Shown: positions 54,547 through 62,883, counted from the first letter of the stretch. The stretch: 64,000 bases of DNA from Poindextera sp035604135 (GCA_035604135.1 DATNJB010000081.1:40397-104396); one strand, 5' to 3'. Program-made: numbers and translations. Notes: generated from the sequence alone by a model not told the origin.

Positions 54547-55743
54547 ATGGACCTCGACTTCTCACCCGAAGACCTCGCGTTTCGCGACGAGGTTCGGGCC
54601 TTCGTTGACGAAAACTATCCCGCCCGCCTGAGAGACCGACAACTCGGCGAAGACGCGCTCACGAAGGAAGACTATCTCGCCTGGCATCGGACCCTGGCCG
54701 ACAAGGGGTGGATCGCGCCGACTTGGCCCAAGGCATTCGGCGGCACGGATTGGACGCCGACGCAGAAGTACATCTTCTCCGAAGAGCTGGCGCGCGCCGA
54801 CACCATCATGATCATGCCCTTCGGCATCAACATGGTCGGCCCGGTCATCTACACCTTCGGATCGGACGAGCAGAAGACGCGCTTCCTTCCCCCCACGCTG
54901 AGCGGCGACATCTGGTGGTGCCAGGGCTATTCCGAGCCGGGCGCGGGCTCGGACTTGGCCTCGCTGCGCACGCGGGCCGTCCGCGACGGCGACCACTATG
55001 TCGTCAACGGTCAGAAGACCTGGACCACCTACGCTCAGTTCGCCGACTGGGGCTTCTTTCTCGTCCGCACCGATACGCAGGCCAAGCCGCAGGCCGGAAT
55101 CAGTTTCCTTCTCATCGACATGAAATCGCCAGGCGTTACGGTCCGGCCGATCATCACGCTCGGCGGCGAGCACGAGGTGAACGACGTCTTCCTCGACAAC
55201 GTGCGCGTGCCGGTCGACCAGCGGGTGTTTGAGGAGAATCAGGGCTGGACGGTCGCCAAGTTCCTGCTCGGCAACGAGCGCTCCGGCATCGCGGCGGTCT
55301 CTCGCTCGCGGCGCGCCATCCAGCACCTGCGTTCCATCGCCTCCGCCGAAGCCGGCGACGACGCCCAGCCGCTGCTGAGGGACCCCTTGTTCAAGCGCAA
55401 GGTCGCCGAGCTGGAGATCGACCTTTTGGCGCTCGAATATACCGAGCTGCGCACCGTCGCGGCCGAAGGCTCCGGCAAGGGGCCCGGCCCGGAATCGTCG
55501 CTCCTGAAGATCAAGGGCACCGAGATCCAGCAGCGGATCAACGAGCTCGCGCTCGAAGCGGTCGGCCACTACGGCGCACCCTATCTCCGCGGCGCACCCG
55601 CCGGCGACAACCGCTATCCGATAGGCCCCGACTACGCCCACGAGATCGCGCCGATCTACTTCAACGGCCGCAAGACCTCGATCTACGGGGGCTCGAACGA
55701 AATCCAGCGCAACATCATCGCCAAGATGGTGCTTGGCCTGTAG
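54547..55743 (+). CDS. acyl-CoA dehydrogenase, large-type
   Basis: 398-aa FAD-dependent acyl-CoA dehydrogenase. It begins MDLDFSPEDLAFRDEVRAFV. The FAD/substrate motif is WCQGYSEPGAGSDLASLRT, then DHYVVNGQKTWTTYAQFADW, and near the C-terminus YGGSNEIQRNIIAKMVLGL. It is similar to the large subunit of pimeloyl-CoA dehydrogenase (PimC) and relatives that form a heteromer with a smaller partner. The partner gene follows 9 bp later. ATG 54547 is selected; the open frame extends far upstream antisense to the EEP gene and is not family-like. The substrate chain or ring is unknown. Confidence 0.93.
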   Translation: MDLDFSPEDLAFRDEVRAFVDENYPARLRDRQLGEDALTKEDYLAWHRTLADKGWIAPTWPKAFGGTDWTPTQKYIFSEELARADTIMIMPFGINMVGPVIYTFGSDEQKTRFLPPTLSGDIWWCQGYSEPGAGSDLASLRTRAVRDGDHYVVNGQKTWTTYAQFADWGFFLVRTDTQAKPQAGISFLLIDMKSPGVTVRPIITLGGEHEVNDVFLDNVRVPVDQRVFEENQGWTVAKFLLGNERSGIAAVSRSRRAIQHLRSIASAEAGDDAQPLLRDPLFKRKVAELEIDLLALEYTELRTVAAEGSGKGPGPESSLLKIKGTEIQQRINELALEAVGHYGAPYLRGAPAGDNRYPIGPDYAHEIAPIYFNGRKTSIYGGSNEIQRNIIAKMVLGL

Positions 55744-55752
55744 CGCACCCCC

Positions 55753-56898
55753 ATGGATTTCAGTTTCACCGAAGAACAGTCGATGCTGCGCGACACGGTC
55801 GCGAGCTTTCTTGCCGACCGCTACGATTTCGACACGCGTCGCGCGATCGCCAGGTCCGAAGCGGGCTGGCGTCCGGACCTCTGGAAGGCGTTCGCGAGCG
55901 ACCTGGGCATCCTTGGCGCGCCGTTTCCCGAGGCGCTCGGCGGGCTGGGCGGCGGTGCGGTCGAGACCATGATCGTCATGGAAGCGTTCGGCCGGGCGCT
56001 TGTGATCGAGCCCTATGTCGAGACGGTGGTCCTCGCCGGCGGTTTCCTCAAGCACTCCGGCTACGCCGCCGCGGCCGAGCTGATCGGCAAGATCATCGCG
56101 GGCGAGGCGGTGACAGCCTTCGCCTACGCCGAGCCGCAAGCGCGGTACAACTGGGCGGACCTTAAGACCGTCGCGCGCAAGAAGGGCGCGGGCTACTTGC
56201 TGAACGGCCACAAGGCGGTGGTCACCGGCGCGCCCTGGACCGACCGCCTGATCGTCACCGCGCGCACGGCCGGCGGCCAACGGGAGCTGCTCGGAGTCTC
56301 GGTTTTCCTGGTCGACAAGGCCGCGTCCGGCGTCACGACGCGCGACTATCCGACCGTCGACGGCCGACGTGCTTCGGAGGTCTATTTCGAGAACGTTTCG
56401 CTGCCGGCCGAGGCGCTGCTCGGCGAGGCCGACCATGGGCTTGCCCTGGTCGAGCGGGTGATCGACGAGGCGACCGCCGCCTCGCTCGCCGAAGCCATGG
56501 GCGTGCTGGCCAAGCTGCATGAGAACACGCTGGAGTACACCAAGCAGCGCAAGCAGTTCGGCCAGCCGATCGGCGCCTTCCAGGTGCTGCAGCACCGCAT
56601 GGTCGACATGTTCATCGCCGTCGAGCAGGCGACGTCGATCACCTACATGGCGACCCTGAAGCTAGGCGAGGCCGATCGGGACCGGGCGATGGCGGTCTCC
56701 GCCGCCAAGGCGTACGTCGGCAAGGCGCTGCGATTCGTTGGCCAGAACGCCATCCAGCTGCACGGCGGCATGGGCATGACCGACGAGATGGCGATCGGCC
56801 ACTATTTCAAGCGGGCGACCGTCTTGGATGGCCTGTTCGGCTCGACCGATCACCACCTGCGCCGATACGAGGCGCTGACGTTCGACTCCGCTGCGTAG
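55753..56898 (+). CDS. acyl-CoA dehydrogenase, small-type partner
   Basis: 381-aa acyl-CoA dehydrogenase, starting MDFSFTEEQSMLRDTVASFL. It has the FAD-binding GYLLNGHKAVVTGAPWTDRL, TRDYPTVDGRRASEVYFENV, and the C-terminal QLHGGMGMTDEMAIGHYFKR. The usual E-P-x-x-G-S-D loop is replaced by FAYAEPQARYNWADL. Together with the upstream gene it resembles PimC/PimD-like pairs used for dicarboxyl or steroid side-chain CoA esters; the small subunit alone may lack full activity. The ATG lies 9 bp after the upstream stop. The enoyl-CoA hydratase downstream fits the next beta-oxidation step, though it is separated by the 40-aa gene and a terminator. Confidence 0.9.
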   Translation: MDFSFTEEQSMLRDTVASFLADRYDFDTRRAIARSEAGWRPDLWKAFASDLGILGAPFPEALGGLGGGAVETMIVMEAFGRALVIEPYVETVVLAGGFLKHSGYAAAAELIGKIIAGEAVTAFAYAEPQARYNWADLKTVARKKGAGYLLNGHKAVVTGAPWTDRLIVTARTAGGQRELLGVSVFLVDKAASGVTTRDYPTVDGRRASEVYFENVSLPAEALLGEADHGLALVERVIDEATAASLAEAMGVLAKLHENTLEYTKQRKQFGQPIGAFQVLQHRMVDMFIAVEQATSITYMATLKLGEADRDRAMAVSAAKAYVGKALRFVGQNAIQLHGGMGMTDEMAIGHYFKRATVLDGLFGSTDHHLRRYEALTFDSAA

Positions 56899-57188
56899 CG
56901 CGGCGTCTTTCGCTAACCCAAACAACAGCTTAGGTTCTCGTCGAAACGCAACTTCGGTGCGCGAACGCGTCCTCGAAAAGTTTCCGATTTCTTAATTTTC
57001 TCTGCATTTCAAGGTCTTGCTGGACCGCTGGTGCGACAAATTGGTCCGAACCCTGACTTTTTTCTTGCATCTTGTCACAAGAGTGTCATATTCACGATCG
57101 ACGCGCTGACGACTTTACGAGGTCTGCACCCTACGGGAGCCGCGACGTGTCTCTTTCTGGCTTCAACGCTGGCAAAGGGAGACGGACC
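56899..57188 (+). promoter_or_regulatory. AT-rich leader and possible promoter before 40-aa ORF
   Basis: A 290-base gap that is notably AT-rich at about 56980-57100 in an otherwise GC-rich window. A candidate sigma-70-type promoter is TTGCAT (57065-57070) and TATTCA (57089-57094) with an 18-base spacer. Transcription would start near 57101, giving about 88 bases of leader before the 40-aa ORF and ending at the terminator at 57337. The boxes are only a guess. Confidence 0.35.
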
Positions 57189-57311
57189 ATGAACCAACTG
57201 AGCCTGAACACGGCCATCCTGTCCTTCGCCTTCTCCGGCGTCCTCGCGCCGCATCGCCGTGGCTACGAGGCGCCGAGGCCGCAAACCCCGGCGCAACCGA
57301 AGAAGAAGTAA
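57189..57311 (+). CDS. 40-aa small protein with own terminator
   Basis: A 40-aa frame starting MNQLSLNTAILSFAFSGVLA and ending with PRPQTPAQPKKK. GGGAG precedes ATG 57189. The first 20 residues are hydrophobic or signal-like; the rest is Pro-rich and very basic. It is preceded by an AT-rich leader and followed 25 bp later by a strong intrinsic terminator, so it looks like an independent transcript of about 260-270 bases. I do not recognise a family. It could be a membrane microprotein, or the transcript could be a regulatory RNA that happens to hold an ORF. Confidence 0.55.
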   Translation: MNQLSLNTAILSFAFSGVLAPHRRGYEAPRPQTPAQPKKK

Positions 57312-57336
57312 GGCTGCAAGGCCCACTCGAACAAAG

Positions 57337-57371
57337 AAGGCCCTCCGGCGATCCGGAGGGCCTTTTCTTTT
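57337..57371 (+). terminator. strong intrinsic terminator
   Basis: A perfect 12-bp stem (AAGGCCCTCCGG, 57337-57348, with CCGGAGGGCCTT, 57353-57364), a four-base loop CGAT, and a T-rich tail TTTTCTTTT. It is the clearest Rho-independent terminator in the window. Confidence 0.92.
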
Positions 57372-57435
57372 GGCTTGTGGCGTCGTCGCGTATGGGTTTG
57401 TTCGAAAACCGAACCGAACAGCGGAGCCGGACGCG

Positions 57436-58233
57436 ATGAGCCTTCTTGTCCTGGAAAAGCGCGGCCATGTCGGCCTGCTCACCCTCAACCGGCCCGAGAG
57501 CCTGAATGCGCTCGGCGCGCCGGGCGACGGAGATGCGGTCGCGGCGGTCTGCGAGCAGGTGAACGCCGACCAGGACATCCGCTGCGTGGTGCTGACCGGG
57601 GCCGGCCGCGCCTTCTCCGCCGGCGGCGACGTCAAGGCAATGAAGGCCAGGCAAGGGGCGTTTGCCGGCTCCGGCGTCGCCATCCGCGAGGGCTATCGCC
57701 GCAACATCCACCGGATCGTCCGCTCCATCTACGGGCTCGAGGTCCCCTCGATCGCGGCGGTGAACGGGGCGGCGATCGGCCTCGGTTGCGACGTCGCCTG
57801 CATGACCGACATCCGCATCTGCGCCGAGAATTCGCGCTTTGGCGTCACCTTCCTCAAGCTCGGCCTGATCCCTGGGGACGGGGGGGCGTGGCTGTTGCCG
57901 CGCACGATCGGCATGAGCCGCGCGGCCGAGCTGCTGTTTACCGGCGACGTCATCGACGCCGCCACGGCGCTGGCCTGGGGTCTGGTCAGCCGGGTCGTTC
58001 CCGCCGAGAGCCTCGTCGACGACGCGATCGCGCTCGCGAACCGCATAGCGGTGCAGCCGCCGCACGCGCTCAGGCTGGCCAAGACCCTGCTCCGCCAAGG
58101 GCAGACCGCCTCTTACGACACGCTGATGGAGATGTCGGCGGCGGCGCAGGCGCTCGCGCACCTGACCGAGGACCATATGGAGGGCGTTGACGCCATCCTC
58201 GAGAAGCGCGAGCCGGCGTTCAAGGGCGCTTAA
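57436..58233 (+). CDS. enoyl-CoA hydratase/isomerase family protein
   Basis: 265-aa crotonase-fold protein. It has LTLNRPESLNALG, CVVLTGAGRAFSAGGDVKAM (first oxyanion-hole strand), AAVNGAAIGLGCDVACMTDI (second oxyanion-hole strand), and GLIPGDGGAWLLPRTIG with SRAAELLFTGDVIDA. The catalytic Glu positions of enoyl-CoA hydratase appear as FLKLGLIPGDG, with Gly-Asp where E-x-x-x-x-G is usual, so isomerase or hydrolase activity is possible. ATG 57436 is chosen; the frame continues upstream through the terminator but that part is not family-like. It stands 55 bp from the preceding terminator hairpin and probably has its own promoter. Confidence 0.88.
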   Translation: MSLLVLEKRGHVGLLTLNRPESLNALGAPGDGDAVAAVCEQVNADQDIRCVVLTGAGRAFSAGGDVKAMKARQGAFAGSGVAIREGYRRNIHRIVRSIYGLEVPSIAAVNGAAIGLGCDVACMTDIRICAENSRFGVTFLKLGLIPGDGGAWLLPRTIGMSRAAELLFTGDVIDAATALAWGLVSRVVPAESLVDDAIALANRIAVQPPHALRLAKTLLRQGQTASYDTLMEMSAAAQALAHLTEDHMEGVDAILEKREPAFKGA

Positions 58234-58303
58234 AGAGCCTTGCCGGCCCGGCGCAGGGCCGTCTAAACGTCCGTTTGAACCGAACAAATCATGGGAGAGC
58301 GCG

Positions 58304-58591
58304 ATGATCGCGATCGTGGCGACGTTGAAGATCCGGGACGGGACGAACGCCGAGTTCGAGGCGGCGTCCCGCGCGCATATGGCGAACGTCAAGGCGAACG
58401 AGCCGGGCAACCTCGGCTACACGTTCGCGAAGTCCCGCAGCGATCCGAACACCTACAAGGTGCTCGAGCTCTACAAGGACGATGCGGCGCTCACGGCGCA
58501 CCGCGAGGCGCGGCATCAGCGCGACTTCGGCGGCAAGGTCGGCCCGCTCTTCGCCGGACGCCCCGAGATCGAGCTGTTCGACGCCATCTGA
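58304..58591 (+). CDS. antibiotic biosynthesis monooxygenase (ABM) domain protein
   Basis: 95-aa dimeric alpha/beta-barrel (ferredoxin-like) protein. It opens MIAIVATLKIRDGTNAEFEA, continues ASRAHMANVKANEPGNLGYT and FAKSRSDPNTYKVLELYKDD, and ends HREARHQRDFGG with ELFDAI, the typical ABM pattern including the E-L-Y-x-D-x-x-A and H segments. Members oxidise quinols or heme, or act as dimerising helper proteins; no cofactor is needed for many of them. ATG 58304 follows GGGAGAGCGCG. It is 70 bp downstream of the enoyl-CoA hydratase gene on the same strand. Confidence 0.85.
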   Translation: MIAIVATLKIRDGTNAEFEAASRAHMANVKANEPGNLGYTFAKSRSDPNTYKVLELYKDDAALTAHREARHQRDFGGKVGPLFAGRPEIELFDAI

Positions 58592-58682
58592 GGGGCGGCT
58601 GGAGCCTGCCCGAGGATTTCTAGGCTGACCCGCCAGGGCCGCTCAGGTTAGGCAGTGGCGGCGCAACCGAACCGGAGCCCCA

Positions 58683-59783
58683 ATGGCCGCCGACGCACTC
58701 TTCCAGCCCTTCGATTTCAAGGGCCTCAAACTGCCGAACCGCGTCGTGATGGCGCCGATGACGCGCTCGCAGTCGCCGGCGGGCGTCGCCACGCCCGAGG
58801 TGGCCGCCTACTACCGCCGGCGGGCCGAGGGCCAGGTCGGGCTGATCATCTCGGAGGGGACCGGCCCCGAGCGGCCGGCGGCGCGCAACGACCCGAACGT
58901 TCCCGCCTTCCACGGCGAGGAGTCGCTGGACGCCTGGAAGGACGTGATCGACGAGGTGCACGCCGCGGGCGGGCTGATGGCCCCGCAACTTTGGCACGTC
59001 GGCGCGATCCGCAGTCACCGTGAGGATTGGGCGCCGGCAGGGCCGTATGACAGCCCCTCGGGCATCTCCAGGCCGGGGCACAAGTTCGGCGAGGGGATGA
59101 GCGACGCCGATATCGCCGACGCGATCGACGCCTTCGCGCGCGCGGCCGCCGATTCCCAGCGGCTTGGCTTCGACGCCGTCGAGTTGCACGGCGCGCACGG
59201 CTACCTGATCGACCAGTTCTTCTGGGAGGGCACCAACGTCCGCGCCGATCTGTTCGGCGGGCCTGAACTGCCGCAGCGGGCGTGCTTCGCCGCCGAGATC
59301 CTGAAAGCCACGCGTGCGGCGGTAGGCCCCGACTTCCCGATCATGATCCGCGTCTCGCAATGGAAGCAGCAGGACTTCAACGTCAAGCTGGCCGACACGC
59401 CGAAGGCGATGGAGGCCTGGCTCATGCCGCTGGTCGAGGCCGGCGCCGACGCCATCCACTGCTCGCAACGCCGCTTCTGGGAGCCGGAGTTCGAAGGCTC
59501 CGACCTCAATTTCGCCGGCTGGGCGAAGAAGCTGACCGGCGCGGTTTCGATCACGGTGGGCTCGGTCGGACTCACCGGCGACTTCATTGCGGGTTACGGC
59601 GGCGAGGTCTCGAAGCCGGCGTCGCTGGACGAGCTGCTCCGCCGGCTCGAGCGCGGCGACTTCGACCTGGTCGCCGTCGGCCGCGCCCTGCTGCAGGACG
59701 CGCAGTGGGCGGTGAAGATCCACGAGGGCCGCACCAGCGAACTTATGGACTTCGACCGCTCTGCGATGGCGACGCTGAACTAG
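58683..59783 (+). CDS. old-yellow-enzyme family NADH:flavin oxidoreductase
   Basis: 366-aa FMN-dependent enoate reductase. Motifs: FDFKGLKLPNRVVMAPMTRS (FMN phosphate region), QLWHVGAIRS, GFDAVELHGAHGYLIDQFFW (HGAHGYL substrate/FMN motif), IMIRVSQWKQ, and ITVGSVGL followed by FDLVAVGRALLQD. The Cys that tunes FMN in classic OYE is Thr in MTRS. It reduces activated C=C bonds, perhaps in fatty or aromatic catabolism with the neighbouring acyl-CoA genes, which is inference. The start is ATG 58683. Its last 41 bases overlap the convergent secreted-protein gene. Confidence 0.92.
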   Translation: MAADALFQPFDFKGLKLPNRVVMAPMTRSQSPAGVATPEVAAYYRRRAEGQVGLIISEGTGPERPAARNDPNVPAFHGEESLDAWKDVIDEVHAAGGLMAPQLWHVGAIRSHREDWAPAGPYDSPSGISRPGHKFGEGMSDADIADAIDAFARAAADSQRLGFDAVELHGAHGYLIDQFFWEGTNVRADLFGGPELPQRACFAAEILKATRAAVGPDFPIMIRVSQWKQQDFNVKLADTPKAMEAWLMPLVEAGADAIHCSQRRFWEPEFEGSDLNFAGWAKKLTGAVSITVGSVGLTGDFIAGYGGEVSKPASLDELLRRLERGDFDLVAVGRALLQDAQWAVKIHEGRTSELMDFDRSAMATLN

Positions 59784-60375
59784 CGGGCGCCGCAACGGCC
59801 TTCACCAGGCCATACAGCATCAGGGTGACGCCTTCGGTGTTTCCAGCGCCGAGGAGCTGCAGGTCGGCGGCGCTGGCGACCGCGCCGACCGTCTTGTCGT
59901 CGAGCACCTTGGCGTCCGGGACGGCGCGATGCGCGCCCTCGCCGCCGGTGAAGAGCAGCATCTGATACTGCGGGTCGGTGACCGTCGGCGTGACGCCGCC
60001 CCAGGCGATCGCGGCCTTTTCGCTCGCCGGGTTCATCGGATCGACGCCCAGCACGCACATGTCTGTGGTGGTGTAGCGGTTCTGGAACGCGCCACTCATT
60101 TTGCCGACGGACACCCAGACGACTCCATCCGGGATCAGCTTGGCGCGCACGTCGGCGTTGTCGAGCGGAACCGCCGACTGGCTGACCTGGTCGAGGACGA
60201 ACTTCGGCGGCCGCACGAATCCATCCGCCTCGGCCGCCGCGAGCGCCGCGTTGCGTTCGCCTCCCGTGGCCACGCAGATGCGGTGGAACGCGGCGAAGTC
60301 GACGTCCTCCGCCAGCGCCGCCGAAGCGCCGAAGACGACCGCAATCGCGAGCGCCGTGGCGCCGAACCTCATCAT
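59743..60375 (-). CDS. secreted protein of unknown function
   Basis: 210 aa with a signal peptide (MMRFGATALAIAVVFGASAA, cleavage near ALA-ED). The mature part begins VDFAAFHRICVATGGERNAA and has WVSVGKMSGAFQNRYTTTDM, a Cys pair far apart, and DPQYQMLLFTGGEGAHRAVP. I recognise no family; it may be periplasmic. The start is ATG 60375 or the next ATG at 60372. The frame is open for 40 further codons upstream, but that Arg/Gln-rich part is not signal-like. The end overlaps the OYE gene by 41 bp on the opposite strand. Confidence 0.7.
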   Translation of the reverse strand: MMRFGATALAIAVVFGASAALAEDVDFAAFHRICVATGGERNAALAAAEADGFVRPPKFVLDQVSQSAVPLDNADVRAKLIPDGVVWVSVGKMSGAFQNRYTTTDMCVLGVDPMNPASEKAAIAWGGVTPTVTDPQYQMLLFTGGEGAHRAVPDAKVLDDKTVGAVASAADLQLLGAGNTEGVTLMLYGLVKAVAAPASSASPSQSGRSP

Positions 60376-60530
60376 CCGCCCCCGCACGTTCCGGACCGCA
60401 ACGATCAGGTTGCGCCGTTGCTGCGCGGTCGTCCAGCGCTGGCGCTGGCGGCGCAGAGGCGCGAAGATCGGCGCGGGAGGACGCCCATGACCCACGACCG
60501 GCCCGCAATCGTCGCATCCGGGGAGCCGCC

Positions 60531-61232
60531 TTGTTCGTCTTGACCGAAGAGCTGAAGCAGGAGCTGCAGTCGTTCGACACGCCGACGGTGTGCAATGCGC
60601 TCGAAGCGCTCGCGCCGGCCAGGCGAGGGTACGGCTTTACCACGGAGCCGCTGTTCTGCCTGCGCCCGGCGCTGAAGCCGCTGGTGGGCGTGGCGAAGAC
60701 AGCGACCATCCGCGCCGCTCACCCCAGCGACCTCTCGGGCGCCGCCGCACGCGCGCTGTCCGATGCCTACTACGCCTACATCGACGCCGGGCCGAAACCG
60801 AGCGTGATCGTCATGCACGACGCGGACGAGCGCCGAGGCAATGGCGCCTTCTGGGGCGAGGTGAACAGCGCGATCCACAAGGGCCTGGGCTGCGAGGGGC
60901 TCATCACCGACGGCTCGGTGCGCGATCTTCCCGACGTTGCTGCAGGCTTTCAGATGTTGGCCGGCCGGGTCGGCCCGTCGCACGCCTTCGTCCACGTGGT
61001 CGACTTTGCTCGCCCGGTCGATGTCGCCGGCATGCGCGTGCGCGATGGGGACCTGATCCACGCGGACCAGCACGGCGCGGTGGTGATCCCCCACGACGTC
61101 GCTGGTGAGGTCGCCTCCGCGGCGCGCCGCCTGCAGGCGCGCGAGCGGGTGATCATCGAGGCCGCACGAACGCCAGGCTTCGACATCGAGAAGCTGAGGA
61201 TCGCTCAGGCCAAGGCGGGTGAGGTCGACTAG
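60531..61232 (+). CDS. RraA-family protein (HMG aldolase-like)
   Basis: 233-aa RraA/dimethylmenaquinone methyltransferase-fold protein. It has the opening LSFDTPTV-like region LQSFDTPTVCNALEAL, MHDADERRGNGAFWGEVNS, and the catalytic G-x-x-x-D-G-x-x-R-D motif GLITDGSVRDLPDV, as in 4-hydroxy-4-methyl-2-oxoglutarate aldolases. The RNase-E-inhibitor RraA itself shares the fold; the R-D pair favours an aldolase or decarboxylase. It starts at TTG 60531 with GGGGAG seven bases upstream. The sialidase-like gene follows after 37 bp, so both may act in one sugar or sugar-acid pathway. Confidence 0.85.
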   Translation: MFVLTEELKQELQSFDTPTVCNALEALAPARRGYGFTTEPLFCLRPALKPLVGVAKTATIRAAHPSDLSGAAARALSDAYYAYIDAGPKPSVIVMHDADERRGNGAFWGEVNSAIHKGLGCEGLITDGSVRDLPDVAAGFQMLAGRVGPSHAFVHVVDFARPVDVAGMRVRDGDLIHADQHGAVVIPHDVAGEVASAARRLQARERVIIEAARTPGFDIEKLRIAQAKAGEVD

Positions 61233-61269
61233 CGTCCCGGCCGCCGAACGAGAGAGGACGACGAAGCCC

Positions 61270-62448
61270 GTGCGCATCAAGGACGTCTCGCACCACGACA
61301 TCCATCGCCACGACGCCCACTGCATCAACCAGGTCGCGACGCGCGCGCTGAGCGACGGGTCGCTGGTGGCGGTGTTCAACGAGGAGCGCTTCCCCTTCCA
61401 CCACGACAGCGGCCAGACGCTCCTGTCGCGATCGACCGACGGCGGGGTCAGCTGGTCCGCGCCCGAGGTGGTGCTGCCCTGGAGCGAGACGACCGGCAAC
61501 TGGGACTGCGGCTTCTGCGAGCTGTCCGACGGGACCTGGATCGTCAATCTGACGATCGCCGGTTTCTTCAAGCGGGGCGTCAGGGCCGAGGGCGTCTCCT
61601 GGCGCAACGGGCCGAAGACCAAGGAATGGGGCGACTGGACCTGGTCCGCCATGACGATGGGATGGCTCGGCACCTACGTCGTCAAGTCGAAGGACCGCGG
61701 AGCGAGCTGGAGCCAGCCGATCCCCGTCAACGTGCGTCCGCTCAAGCACGGCGGGTGCCGCATCGGCTGCTGGCAACTGCCGTCCGGATCGGTGCTGATG
61801 GGCCTTTACGGCCGCATCCGCGGCTACGGCGAGGAAGGGGAGGGCGAGACCACCCGCTCGGCGCTGATGCGGTCGGACGATGGCGGCGACAACTGGGAAT
61901 ACTACTCGACGCTCGCTTACGATCCCGCCTCGATCATCGATTATGAAGAGCCGTCGCTGCTTCGGCTCAAAGACGGGCGGCTCGTGTCCTTCATGCGCAC
62001 GCACGTCAATCCGTCGGGCGACGCCAAGAACATGGTTTTCGTGGTTTCCGAGGACGACGGCTTCTCGTGGACGCCGCCGAAGTGGACCAACATCTGGGGC
62101 TATCCGGCCGAGACCATCGCGCTCGAAGACGGCCGCTGCCTGATGATCTACGGCTACCGCCGCCCGCCTTACGGGGTGAAGGGCGTGGTCTCCGAGGATG
62201 GCCTCACGTGGGACGAGAAGGACAGCTTCTTCGTGGCCGAGAACGGCGTGCCGGGGAAGCCGGGCACGCAGTCCGCCGCCGGCCCGCGGCCGATCGATTG
62301 GCAGAACCCCGGCGTCTACCAGCACATCGGCTATCCGAGCGTGCTGCAGACCGCGGATGGGACCATCGTCGCCTCGCACCACGAGTGGGAGGACAAGGAG
62401 CGCCCGCTGCAGTTCGTCCGCGCCACCCGCTTCCGCCTCGCCGACTAG
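61270..62448 (+). CDS. sialidase-like (BNR/Asp-box) beta-propeller protein
   Basis: 392-aa six-bladed beta-propeller of the exo-alpha-sialidase fold. Five Asp-box repeats (S-x-D-x-G-x-x-W) are visible: STDGGVSWSAP, KDRGASWSQP, SDDGGDNWEYY, SEDDGFSWTPP and SEDGLTWDEK. The early HHDIHRHDAHCINQVATRAL and RPLKHGGCRIGCWQLPSGSV may hold catalytic or metal residues, but the Arg triad of true sialidases is not clear to me. No signal peptide is seen, so it may be cytoplasmic, working with the adjacent RraA-like protein. GTG 61270 is preferred; GTG 61219 lies inside the end of the upstream gene. Glycosidase activity is inferred only. Confidence 0.82.
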   Translation: MRIKDVSHHDIHRHDAHCINQVATRALSDGSLVAVFNEERFPFHHDSGQTLLSRSTDGGVSWSAPEVVLPWSETTGNWDCGFCELSDGTWIVNLTIAGFFKRGVRAEGVSWRNGPKTKEWGDWTWSAMTMGWLGTYVVKSKDRGASWSQPIPVNVRPLKHGGCRIGCWQLPSGSVLMGLYGRIRGYGEEGEGETTRSALMRSDDGGDNWEYYSTLAYDPASIIDYEEPSLLRLKDGRLVSFMRTHVNPSGDAKNMVFVVSEDDGFSWTPPKWTNIWGYPAETIALEDGRCLMIYGYRRPPYGVKGVVSEDGLTWDEKDSFFVAENGVPGKPGTQSAAGPRPIDWQNPGVYQHIGYPSVLQTADGTIVASHHEWEDKERPLQFVRATRFRLAD

Positions 62449-62468
62449 GGTCTCGGGCCTGCCCCGGA

Positions 62469-62496
62469 ATGTCCGCTGGGCGCCAGAAGCGGACTA
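62469..62496 (+). repeat. short palindromic repeat, copy A
   Basis: Hairpin with arms GTCCGCT (62472-62478) and AGCGGAC (62489-62495) and a 10-base loop, in the gap after the sialidase-like gene. It is the best-folded but loop-diverged member of a family whose common form seems to be GTCCGCTTTGGGTCGAAAGC followed by GGAC. Confidence 0.6.
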
Positions 62497-62526
62497 GGAC
62501 CTGAGCCCGAAAGTCAGGCGTTCGCG

Positions 62527-62553
62527 AATGTCCTTTGGGTCGAAAGCAGATGT
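62527..62553 (+). repeat. short palindromic repeat, copy B
   Basis: AATGTCCTTTGGGTCGAAAG followed by CAGATGT. It shares TTTGGGTCGAAAG with copy C; two bases of the left arm are missing, so the stem is degenerate. It stands 32-58 bases after copy A in the same intergenic gap. Confidence 0.65.
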
Positions 62554-62589
62554 CGGGGCCCTGCCCCATGGCAGACCCCCGGACGTTGG

Positions 62590-62883
62590 TTAGAGCTCAA
62601 CCATGATGCGTTCGATGTCCCGGTCGCCGCGCTTGTACCCTGGTCTGGGCGCGGCCGACGCATCCGGGCCGATGTGGGCAGTGGCGCCCTCGTCGAGCCG
62701 GATCAATCGCCAGCCGACGCGCTCGCGCTTGGTGCTGGCGCCGACTTGCCAGCAACGCATGATCGGGTGGCCTTCGCGGCTATAGCCGACCGCATGAACT
62801 TCGACGAAGCGACTCAACCCCTCATGGCGAAGTTCTAGGACCTTGCCTTGGCGAAGCGCGTCCTTGGCGGCGTCGATCAGCAT
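62590..62883 (-). CDS. 97-aa conserved hypothetical, WYL-like beta protein
   Basis: 97-aa protein starting MLIDAAKDALRQGKVLELRH. The middle (FVEVHAVGYSREGHPIMRCW, then QVGASTKRERVGWRLIRLDE) is a beta-rich pattern that I recall from alphaproteobacterial WYL-like small proteins with a GWKLMRLDE ending. The function is not known; a ligand-sensing or nucleic-acid role is plausible from the WYL resemblance. The start is ATG 62883. It lies in a gene-poor stretch containing the palindromic repeats, opposite in direction to the flanking genes. Confidence 0.65.
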   Translation of the reverse strand: MLIDAAKDALRQGKVLELRHEGLSRFVEVHAVGYSREGHPIMRCWQVGASTKRERVGWRLIRLDEGATAHIGPDASAAPRPGYKRGDRDIERIMVEL

